NCBI GenBank assembly: GCA_031394355.1
Contig: JANNSU010000073.1
Location: 1-13,342, forward strand
Direction of reading: 5' to 3'
Origin: JAEUMY01 sp031394355
Lineage (GTDB): Bacteria > Pseudomonadota > Gammaproteobacteria > Burkholderiales > Usitatibacteraceae
DNA length: 13,342 nucleotides
The notes beneath the pieces were generated by a model. It did not search any database, was not told the origin of the DNA, and was given only the letters and a program-made list of their open reading frames with translations. The position numbers and the translations under genes are program-made. Positions 1 to 6,726 of the stretch are shown here, in pieces (positions within the stretch are counted from its first letter, which is position 1; each line of letters opens with the position of its first letter).

Positions 1-60
1 GGGGGCTGGTTATTTGCTATTTTGCGCTGGTGCTATTTTTCCCAACGCAGGTGTTCGAAT

Positions 61-88
61 CCCGAGTCCCGAACCCCGAGCCCCGAGA
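61..88. repeat. Four-unit heptanucleotide tandem repeat CCCGAGN
   Basis: Four consecutive 7-bp units read CCCGAGT, CCCGAAC, CCCGAGC and CCCGAGA. They end two bases before the gspE stop codon (complement of 90-92). Short imperfect heptamer arrays of this kind are, from memory, common between genes in Xanthomonadaceae. No stem-loop is obvious, so I do not call it a terminator. The rest of 1-89 holds nothing else I can identify. Confidence 0.7.
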
Positions 89-89
89 G

Positions 90-1607
90 TCAGTCACGCG
101 TCACGCGCAGCACCTCGTCCAGCGAGGTCACGCCGTCATTCACCCAGCGCAATCCATCTTCACGCAGGCTCAGCATCCCTGCCTTCTTTGCTGCCTTGGC
201 GATGCTGGCTTCGGAAGCACCATCGTGAATCTGTTTGCGGATGCCGTCATCCACCGGCAGCAGTTCGTAGATGCCTGTGCGGCCCTTGAACCCATTCCAT
301 CCGCAGGCGGCACAACCTGACGGCGAATAGATGGGGAACAGTGACTCATTCAGGATGCCACGTTCAGTGTCGTCCGGCGTGTGCGGCGCCTTGCACTCGG
401 GGCAGAGCTTCCGCACCAGGCGCTGCGCCAGCACGCCGATGAGCGTGGAAGAAAGCAGATAAGGCTCGACACCCATGTCCACCAGGCGCGTCACGGCACC
501 GGCTGCAGAGTTGGTGTGCAGTGTCGCCAACACGAGGTGGCCCGTGAGGGAGGCTTGCACGGCAATCTGTGCCGTCTCCAGATCGCGGATTTCACCGATC
601 ATCACGACATCCGGGTCCTGGCGCAGGATGGCGCGGAGCGCGCGCGCGAAAGAGAGCTCGATCTTGTGATTGACCTGCGTCTGGCCGATGCCATCGAGGT
701 CGTATTCGATGGGGTCTTCCACCGTCATCATGTTGCGCGTGCGGTGGTCGAGGCGCGATAGCGCGGCGTACAGCGTGGTCGTTTTGCCCGAGCCGGTTGG
801 GCCGGTGACGAGCAGGATGCCGTGCGGTGCCTGGATCAGTTTGTCGAGCTGCGCAAGCGTTGGCGCGCTCATGCCGAGTCCATCCAGGGATAGGCGGCCC
901 GCCTGCTTGTCGAGCAGACGCATCACCACGCGTTCGCCGTGGCCCGTGGGCAGCGTCGAGACACGCACATCCACCGGTCGCCCGGCGACGCGCAGCGTGA
1001 TACGGCCATCCTGCGGTAGACGTTTCTCGGCGATATCGAGTTGCGACATGACCTTGACGCGCGACACCAGCGCGGCGTGCAGCGAGCGCTTCGGCTCTAC
1101 CACATCGCGCAATGCGCCATCCACACGGAACCGCACCAGCGAGCGGCGCTCGAAGGCTTCGAGGTGAATGTCGGACGCGCCTTCCTTCACCGCTTGAGTG
1201 AGCAGCGCATTGACCAGCTTGATGATCGGCGCGTCGTTCTCGGCGTCAAGCAGATCAGTGATCTCGGGGAGCGACTGCGACAGCTCCGCGAGGCTCACGT
1301 CCTGACCCATGTCGTCAATGAGTTGCTCGGTGACGATCTCATCACCGGTATACGCGGCAGCAAGGCGCTTCTCGAACTCTTCCTTCGACAGCAGCACCGG
1401 TTTCAGCGGCTTGCCGGCCATGCGGCGCACTTCAGCGAGTGTGGAAGACTCCGGGTCCGGACGCAGCCAGACTTCGATCTCCGGGCCGTTCGCGCCGTTC
1501 ATTTCGCGCGCGGCGATGACACCTTTGGCACGCGCGAAATGGTAGGGAAGGAGGCGGACGATGCGGGGGTCGAGTTGCACGGGCGGCGTCAGGTTGGACA
1601 AATCCAT
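90..1607 (-). CDS. gspE: Type II secretion system ATPase GspE
   Basis: This 505-residue protein is the cytoplasmic hexameric ATPase that powers pseudopilus assembly in type II secretion. All family signatures are visible: Walker A GPTGSGKTT (269-277), Asp box TVEDPIEY (295-302), Walker B region DPDVVMIGEIRD (331-342), His box TGHLVLATLHTNS (355-367), and the zinc-binding tetracysteine CPEC (402-405) with CAAC (432-435). That tetracysteine favours GspE over PilT-type retraction ATPases. The N-terminal 120 residues fit the N1E domain that docks on GspL. The start overlaps the gspD stop by one base (TAATG), implying translational coupling. The length is normal for the family. A PilB-type pilus ATPase is the main alternative, but the gspD and gspC neighbours make GspE near certain. 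Confidence 0.95.
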   Translation of the reverse strand: MDLSNLTPPVQLDPRIVRLLPYHFARAKGVIAAREMNGANGPEIEVWLRPDPESSTLAEVRRMAGKPLKPVLLSKEEFEKRLAAAYTGDEIVTEQLIDDMGQDVSLAELSQSLPEITDLLDAENDAPIIKLVNALLTQAVKEGASDIHLEAFERRSLVRFRVDGALRDVVEPKRSLHAALVSRVKVMSQLDIAEKRLPQDGRITLRVAGRPVDVRVSTLPTGHGERVVMRLLDKQAGRLSLDGLGMSAPTLAQLDKLIQAPHGILLVTGPTGSGKTTTLYAALSRLDHRTRNMMTVEDPIEYDLDGIGQTQVNHKIELSFARALRAILRQDPDVVMIGEIRDLETAQIAVQASLTGHLVLATLHTNSAAGAVTRLVDMGVEPYLLSSTLIGVLAQRLVRKLCPECKAPHTPDDTERGILNESLFPIYSPSGCAACGWNGFKGRTGIYELLPVDDGIRKQIHDGASEASIAKAAKKAGMLSLREDGLRWVNDGVTSLDEVLRVTRD

Positions 1608-3685
1608 TACTTGCTGCCCGCCTTGGCGGGCTCGAGGTTGGCCTTGGGAGGGAGCTCAGGTCCCCCGATGGGGGCGAGCAGTCCCGAGTTGTCCTTGTTG
1701 AACTCGATCTGTTCGTTCCTGATGTAGTCGTAGCGGTCGCCGGTCAGTTGTGCTGCGGCCTTGCCGTCACGCAGCACCACGGGACGCAGGAACACCATCA
1801 GGTTGGTCTTGTCGCGCGATTTGGTCTTGTACTTGAAGAAATTGCCGAGCACCGGAATATCGCCCAGAAGGGGAATCTGGCTTTCGTTGTTCTTGGTGTC
1901 ATCGGAAATGAGGCCGCCGATGACCACGATGCTGCCGTCGTCGACCAGCACGGTGTTCTCGATGGAACGCTTGTTGGTGATGAGGTCTGCCGAGCGGATG
2001 TTGCTGCTGGCTGGCGCCACGCTGGAGACTTCCTGGAACACCTTCATCTTTACGGCACCGCCTTCGGCCACCTGTGGCGTGACCCGCAGCGTGAGGCCGA
2101 TGTCCTTCCGCTCGATGGTCTGGAACGGATTGGTGCTGGTGCTGGCGGACTGCGTGAAGCTGCCCGTGACAAAGGGCACGTTCTGGCCGACAACGATCTT
2201 GCCTTCCTCGTTGTCGAGTGTGGTGATGACCGGCTTGGACAGAATGTTGGCACGGGTATCGCCTTCGAAGGCACGGGCAAGGGCGCCCAGGCCCAGCACT
2301 GTCTGGCCGTTGATCTCGATGGTGCCGCGCACGATACCGAGATTGAGACCCTGGCCGATGCCCAGCAGATTGGACGCGTTGCTGATGATGTTCTGGCTGG
2401 CGCCACCAAAATTCGTGCCGCCGACAACTTGGGCGCCGCTGCCGCGATTGAACCCGGAAAGGTCCTGCCACTGGATGCCAAACTCGGTAGACAGGGTGGT
2501 GCTCACCTCGACGATGAGCGCCTCAATGACCACCTGGGCGCGGCGAGTGTCGAGCTTGTCGATCACGCTCCTGAGCGAGTTGTACACATGGTCCGGAGCC
2601 GTGATCACCAGTGAATTGGTGGCGGCATAGGCTTGAATGGTGCTGGTCGGGGCGGCGACGCTCTGCTGTGCGGTGCCCGTGGCCGTCGCGGTGCCGGCCG
2701 TGGCGGTGACTGCGGTCGGCTGGGATACCGACTTCTGTTCACCCGCCAGCAGTGCCCGCAAGGTCTCGGCGAGCTTGGGTGCTTCGGCGTTGCGCAGATA
2801 CACCACATGGATGTTGCCGGTCGCTGCCGTGGGTGTGTCCATGCCCAGGACCAATGCCTTCAGCCGGGTGGTGATCGCGGGTGAGTCGGCGCGTACCAGC
2901 AGGCTGTTGGAGCGCGGATCCACGCCAATGACCAGCTTCGGCGGCTGGCCGGGTGCGGCAGGGTTCGCATTCGTTTCCGGCATCAAACGCTGCAGGAGAT
3001 TGCCCACGTCCACGGCGGAGGCGTGCTGCAGGCGGATCACCTGCACGTCGGTTGCGGCAGGCACATCAATGGAGCTGATGATGCGCGCGATGCGCTTCAC
3101 GTTCTCGGCATAGTCGGTGATGACGAGCGTGTTGTTGCCGGGATAGGCAGCAAGATAGTTGTTGGGCGACACGAGTGGGCGCAGGACCGTCGCGATCTGG
3201 GCGGCCGACTCATTTTGCAGCTGGAACACCTGCGTCACGATGCGGTCGCCCATCAGCTGGCCCGATTTCGCATCCTGCGTGCCGCCGGTGGTCTTGGCTT
3301 CGCCTTCCTTGATGATCTTCACATACCCATTGCCTTCCACGGCGGCAAAGCCCTGCAGTCTCAGGGCTGCCAGAAATATCTGGTAGGCCAGGTCCTTCGA
3401 GACGGGCTTCTCCGAGGTGATGTTCACGCTGCCGGTGACATTGGGATCGAAGATGAACGCCTTGCCCATCGATCCGCCGATGGCTTTGGCCACGGACGGG
3501 ATGTCGGCATTGACGAAATTGAGGGTGATCTGGTCTTCACCGGCTTTGGTGGCGGCACCCTGGGCCAACGCAGTCAGCGGTGCAGCGGCGGCCAGCGGCA
3601 ACGCAATCGAGAGGGCGACGGCACGGGCGATGACAGTAAATCGAACGGAAAGCCGGGTGGAAATTGAGGGTGCGGTAGCGGGCAT
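1607..3685 (-). CDS. gspD: Type II secretion system secretin GspD
   Basis: This is the outer-membrane secretin channel of type II secretion, 692 residues from the chosen start. A signal peptide covers residues 1-41 with a likely cleavage after ALA. Periplasmic domains follow: N0 (about 52-126), N1 (149-207), N2 (213-283) and N3 (291-380). The C-terminal secretin barrel runs from about 384 to 640 and includes VPFVTGSF (503-510) and IPLLGDIPVLGNFF (604-617). N3 carries an Ala/Thr/Val-rich insert (about 316-348). The frame stays open upstream to an ATG at 3907. I chose 3685 because it places the hydrophobic signal peptide near the N terminus; a start at 3751 is also possible. No strong ribosome binding site precedes any of these. 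gspE follows with a one-base overlap. Confidence 0.93.
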   Translation of the reverse strand: MPATAPSISTRLSVRFTVIARAVALSIALPLAAAAPLTALAQGAATKAGEDQITLNFVNADIPSVAKAIGGSMGKAFIFDPNVTGSVNITSEKPVSKDLAYQIFLAALRLQGFAAVEGNGYVKIIKEGEAKTTGGTQDAKSGQLMGDRIVTQVFQLQNESAAQIATVLRPLVSPNNYLAAYPGNNTLVITDYAENVKRIARIISSIDVPAATDVQVIRLQHASAVDVGNLLQRLMPETNANPAAPGQPPKLVIGVDPRSNSLLVRADSPAITTRLKALVLGMDTPTAATGNIHVVYLRNAEAPKLAETLRALLAGEQKSVSQPTAVTATAGTATATGTAQQSVAAPTSTIQAYAATNSLVITAPDHVYNSLRSVIDKLDTRRAQVVIEALIVEVSTTLSTEFGIQWQDLSGFNRGSGAQVVGGTNFGGASQNIISNASNLLGIGQGLNLGIVRGTIEINGQTVLGLGALARAFEGDTRANILSKPVITTLDNEEGKIVVGQNVPFVTGSFTQSASTSTNPFQTIERKDIGLTLRVTPQVAEGGAVKMKVFQEVSSVAPASSNIRSADLITNKRSIENTVLVDDGSIVVIGGLISDDTKNNESQIPLLGDIPVLGNFFKYKTKSRDKTNLMVFLRPVVLRDGKAAAQLTGDRYDYIRNEQIEFNKDNSGLLAPIGGPELPPKANLEPAKAGSK

Positions 3686-3954
3686 TGGCGGCAATGGAGT
3701 GAAGTCGGTTTGATGGTCTGAATGTGTGGGTAAAGCGTGGGTTCGGCACATGCGCTTGGGGTGAGATTCTACCCGCTGCTGCCTTGCTTCTGGCACCCAT
3801 GACTGAAGTATGACAGGCGCGTATGAATATGGTGTTGCAGAACGTCGGCCCGGCAGGATCGTCTCTTTCAGCCTGTGCTGTGCGCTAAACTCGGTCGGAA
3901 ACCGCAATCCGGTACTCTGACTTTGCCTCCCGATCCCTGTCCTTCGCCCCGGCC
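3686..3954. other. Divergent intergenic region between gspD and pnuC
   Basis: This 269-bp gap should hold the promoters of both leftward gspDE and rightward pnuC-nadR. On the minus strand there is an extended -10-like TGTCATACT (complement of 3811-3819) without a matching -35. On the plus strand a TAAACT (3886-3891) could be a -10 for pnuC, again with a poor -35. I see no riboswitch-like stem or NrtR-like operator. The gspD frame continues open through part of it, but without secretin-like sequence. Confidence 0.4.
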
Positions 3955-4593
3955 ATGCTGACCGACGTCCTGTTCTCTCCCGCCTTCCCGCTGCTCGGTC
4001 AGCCCGTCACGCCGCTTGAGATCCTGGCTTTTGTCACCGGACTGGCCTGCGTCTGGTTGACGGTGAAGGTGCATATCGCCAATTGGCCCATCGGTCTGGT
4101 CAGCGTGTCCTGCTATGCCGTGTTGTTTTTTCACGCCAAACTGTATGCAGACGCTTTGCTTCAGATCGTCTTCTTTGCGGCGGGCGTCTACGGCTGGTGG
4201 CGCTGGCTGCAAGTTCCCGTGACGTCCGTCCGCCCCGCCATCGTGCGGGCGACCCGGCGCGAATGGCTCTGGATTGCCGGACTCATGCTGACAGGTGTGG
4301 TCGGCGTGGCGTTTTATTTGCGTACCTTCACTGACAGCCCGCTGCCCACGCTGGACGCGGCCATCCTCTGTATCAGCCTCGCTGCACTCTGGTGGCAGGC
4401 ACGCAAGGTGATCGAATGCTGGTGGCTGTGGATTCTGGTGGATGTGATTTCCATTCCGGTCTATTGGATGCGCGGGCTCGGGCTCACCAGCCTGCTCTAT
4501 GCCATCTTCCTGATCATGTGCATTGAGGGGCTGCGCGAATGGCGCCTGCGCCTGCAGGACGATGGCTTGGGCGCCGGACAGCTTGCTGCATGA
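3955..4593 (+). CDS. pnuC: PnuC-family nicotinamide riboside transporter
   Basis: This 212-residue inner-membrane protein matches PnuC, which imports nicotinamide riboside by facilitated diffusion driven by downstream phosphorylation. The sequence is strongly hydrophobic with about six to seven helices and has the Trp-rich family signatures: NWPIG (43-47), YADALLQIVFF (64-74), YGWWRW (79-84), WWQARKV (146-152), WWLWILVDVISIPVY (156-170) and a C-terminal LLYAIFL. The stop overlaps the start of the nadR-like gene by four bases (ATGA), so transporter and kinase are coupled. This fits the known metabolic trapping of nicotinamide riboside by NadR. No clear Shine-Dalgarno precedes the ATG. It lies between gspC and gspD on the opposite strand, outside the secretion operon's logic. 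Confidence 0.92.
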   Translation: MLTDVLFSPAFPLLGQPVTPLEILAFVTGLACVWLTVKVHIANWPIGLVSVSCYAVLFFHAKLYADALLQIVFFAAGVYGWWRWLQVPVTSVRPAIVRATRREWLWIAGLMLTGVVGVAFYLRTFTDSPLPTLDAAILCISLAALWWQARKVIECWWLWILVDVISIPVYWMRGLGLTSLLYAIFLIMCIEGLREWRLRLQDDGLGAGQLAA

Positions 4594-5699
4594 AGTCTTC
4601 GCACGGCCTCGTCATCGGCAAATTCTATCCGCCACACGCAGGCCATCACTTTCTCATCAATACCGCTGCTGCAGTCTGCGAACGCGTCTCCGTGGTGGTC
4701 ATGGCCGCCAGTCATGAGGCGCTGCCACTCGAAAAGCGTGTGGCGTGGCTGAGCGATGCGCATGGTGACCAACCCGGTGTGCAGGTGCTTGGCATCCTCG
4801 ACGATGTGCCGGTGGACTACGGTGACGCGGACATCTGGCGTCAGCATGTTGATCTTATGCGCGAGGCACTCCTCGCCAGTGATGCGGGCCCGGTCACCAG
4901 CGTCTTCACCGCCGAGGCCTATGGTGAGGAGCTGGCGCGCCGATTCGATGCCGTGCCGGTAACCCTGGATACTGCGCGCTGCCATGTACCAGTCTCCGGC
5001 ACCCGAGTGCGTGCCGACCCCGTCGGGCAGTGGCAGCATCTGGCTCCCCCGGTTCGCGGCGGGCTGGCCAGACGCGTGGTCGTGGTCGGCGCGGAATCCA
5101 CGGGCACCACTACGCTGTCGCTTGCGCTGGCCGACTACTGGCGGCGGCAGGGGGCTGCGCATGGCGAAACCCGCTGGGTCGCCGAATACGGCCGGGCCTT
5201 CACCATCGAGAAGCTTGCGCGAGAGCAGGCGACGGCACAACTGTACGGGCAGCCGGTGCCGGGCATGAATGACCTGGTGTGGACGCCTGATGAATTTCTG
5301 CATATTGCCCGCGTGCAAACTGAATGGGAAGAAACCGCAGCGCGCGAAGGCGGCCCTCTCCTGATCTGCGATACGGATGCGCTGGCCACCGCAATCTGGC
5401 AAGCGCGCTACCTGGGTGACGAAGCGCCTGCGGTCTTGAAGATTGCCGCATCGCGCACACCGACGTTGTATTTGGTGACTGACCATGAAGGCGTGCCCTT
5501 CGAGCAGGATGGCGTGCGCGATGGCGAGCACCTGCGGGCGTGGATGACGGGGCGATTCATGGACCTGCTCGACCACCTGCAACTCGACCATCTGCTGGTG
5601 ACAGGTTCGCCCGCAGAACGGCTCGATAAGGTTATCCGGGTCACTACCCAAATGCTGTCTCTGGGCTGGCCTGAGCTGGGTGCGTCTCAACCTGCTTGA
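4590..5699 (+). CDS. nadR: NadR-like NMN adenylyltransferase / ribosylnicotinamide kinase
   Basis: This 369-residue protein combines two enzymes of NAD salvage. The N-terminal nucleotidyltransferase domain (about 5-145) shows GKFYPPHAGH (10-19) and SGTRVR (136-141), the ATP-binding signatures of NMN adenylyltransferase. The C-terminal domain (about 162-355) resembles ribosylnicotinamide kinase, with a P-loop-like GAESTGTTT (167-175), EYGRAF (199-204) and a Walker-B-like LLICDTDALAT (257-267). The P-loop Lys is replaced by Thr173. The N-terminal helix-turn-helix of enterobacterial NadR is absent, so a repressor role is not expected. The start was chosen at the ATGA overlap with pnuC; the frame is open further upstream inside pnuC. 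It is convergent with gspC, 55 bp away. The family call is strong, while kinase activity is inferred. Confidence 0.9.
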   Translation: MKSSHGLVIGKFYPPHAGHHFLINTAAAVCERVSVVVMAASHEALPLEKRVAWLSDAHGDQPGVQVLGILDDVPVDYGDADIWRQHVDLMREALLASDAGPVTSVFTAEAYGEELARRFDAVPVTLDTARCHVPVSGTRVRADPVGQWQHLAPPVRGGLARRVVVVGAESTGTTTLSLALADYWRRQGAAHGETRWVAEYGRAFTIEKLAREQATAQLYGQPVPGMNDLVWTPDEFLHIARVQTEWEETAAREGGPLLICDTDALATAIWQARYLGDEAPAVLKIAASRTPTLYLVTDHEGVPFEQDGVRDGEHLRAWMTGRFMDLLDHLQLDHLLVTGSPAERLDKVIRVTTQMLSLGWPELGASQPA

Positions 5700-5723
5700 A
5701 CCCGAAGGCAGCTAACCGCCCAT

Positions 5724-5735
5724 ACGAATATTCGC
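5724..5735. repeat. GCGAATATTCGC palindrome, degenerate copy 1
   Basis: ACGAATATTCGC, an 11/12 match with a perfect 10-bp core CGAATATTCG. It lies in the 55-bp gap between the converging nadR-like and gspC genes. It is the leftmost member of the family that recurs seven more times to the right. Confidence 0.8.
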
Positions 5736-5754
5736 AACCCGGGCAGCCCTTTCT

Positions 5755-6588
5755 CTACGGCGTGATCTGCAGATTCATCACCACGATCTGGCCGCCGCGC
5801 AGGATCTCGGCCCGCAGGCTCGAGAGCGTGCCGAACTGTCCATACAGGCGTGCCAGGTCGCCGGCCGAGTTCACCGGCTGGCCGTTCAGCGATCGGATCA
5901 CGTCACCTTCGGCGAGGCCGAGCTTCTGCGGCAGGCTGCCGGTGGGCGCGCTGTCGATGCGCACGCCGCCACCTGCTCCGCTGCCGATGCGGCCGGTGTA
6001 GGCGAGCTGGTTGGGGTCCTGCAGCGTGGTGTTGAGCTCGCTGCGGGACAGGCTGAAGCTGTTCGGGCCGGTAGTGGCGATGTTGAGGCGAAAGGCACGC
6101 AAGCTGCCGACCGGGCCACCGCGACCGGGTGCGACGATTCGGCGATCCAGCTCGATGCGCTCGCGGGCGCCGCCGCGGCTGATTTCGATGTAGTCCGCTT
6201 CGACAGCGGCCAACGTGACACCCTTTTCGATCTCTTCACCCAGGCGCACGGCAATATCCCGCTTGCCGCCCGTGTTGACCACGGCAGCGGAAAGCGCCTT
6301 GCCATCCACGGCATAGACACCGCGCAGGCGAATACCGGATGTATTGGCTGTTGTTGCCGTACCGGCACCTTCATCACCGAACAGGCTGCGTGCTCGCTCC
6401 CAGTCGCCGGACGTGGCAAGCACCGGTGCGGCCGCGCTGCGCTCTGCCGGTGTCAGCAACTGCCAGAAAATGCCCGCCAGCTGCCAGGCCAGCACGCAAA
6501 TCAGTAAGGCAGTTGCCAAGCGGGCGAGTTGGGGCAGGGGGCCGCCAGGGGCGTTGCCGGGCGCGGGGCGGGTGGCTGTTGCACTCAT
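5755..6588 (-). CDS. gspC: Type II secretion system inner-membrane linker GspC
   Basis: This 277-residue bitopic protein fits GspC, which links the inner-membrane platform to the secretin. A short Pro/Ala-rich cytoplasmic tail is followed by one transmembrane helix (about 23-46). Next come a linker, the homology region (about 84-172, beginning SGIRLRGVYAVDG) that contacts the GspD N0 domain, and a C-terminal PDZ domain (about 195-276) with GLAEGDVIRSLNGQPV (224-239). The length and architecture are typical. It reads in the same direction as gspDE but is separated from gspD by the oppositely oriented pnuC-nadR operon, so it must have its own promoter. No strong ribosome binding site precedes the ATG. 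Confidence is high from architecture plus the gspD and gspE neighbours. Confidence 0.9.
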   Translation of the reverse strand: MSATATRPAPGNAPGGPLPQLARLATALLICVLAWQLAGIFWQLLTPAERSAAAPVLATSGDWERARSLFGDEGAGTATTANTSGIRLRGVYAVDGKALSAAVVNTGGKRDIAVRLGEEIEKGVTLAAVEADYIEISRGGARERIELDRRIVAPGRGGPVGSLRAFRLNIATTGPNSFSLSRSELNTTLQDPNQLAYTGRIGSGAGGGVRIDSAPTGSLPQKLGLAEGDVIRSLNGQPVNSAGDLARLYGQFGTLSSLRAEILRGGQIVVMNLQITP

Positions 6589-6726
6589 GGGCGGGAGTGT
6601 AGCGGATCAGGTGCGCTGCAGTGTGGCACGGCAACACGCCCCAGCTACCAAGGAATCCGGGTGTTGGAACGCATCCACACAAAGGTTTTGCGCCGTAGAG
6701 GGCAAACCCTTCGTAGAATGTACAGC
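6589..6726. other. Divergent intergenic region, gspC and cyclase
   Basis: This 138-bp gap should hold promoters for leftward gspC and the rightward cyclase. The only -10-like sequence I see is TAGAAT (6714-6719) on the plus strand. It would place transcription start almost at the chosen cyclase ATG, giving a very short or absent leader. No convincing -35 or operator is visible. Confidence 0.3.

Noticed and set aside
1041..1727. 228-codon plus-strand frame opposite gspE
   Set aside because: Shadow of gspE; begins inside it, has no motifs and no ribosome binding site.
3686..3907. N-terminal extension of gspD to the ATG at 3907
   Set aside because: The added 74 residues have no secretin similarity and would bury the signal peptide; they cover the likely promoter region.
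3820..3954. Riboswitch upstream of pnuC
   Set aside because: No pairing pattern resembling known NAD or nicotinamide-related riboswitches could be seen by eye.
4497..5690. 397-codon open frame on the minus strand opposite the nadR-like gene
   Set aside because: No recognisable motifs and typical antisense composition; the plus frame has NMN adenylyltransferase and kinase signatures.
6529..6726. N-terminal extension of the cyclase to the ATG at 6529
   Set aside because: It overlaps the start of gspC antisense, is rich in Gly/Arg/Cys typical of shadow frames, and precedes a more natural start before the first membrane helix.
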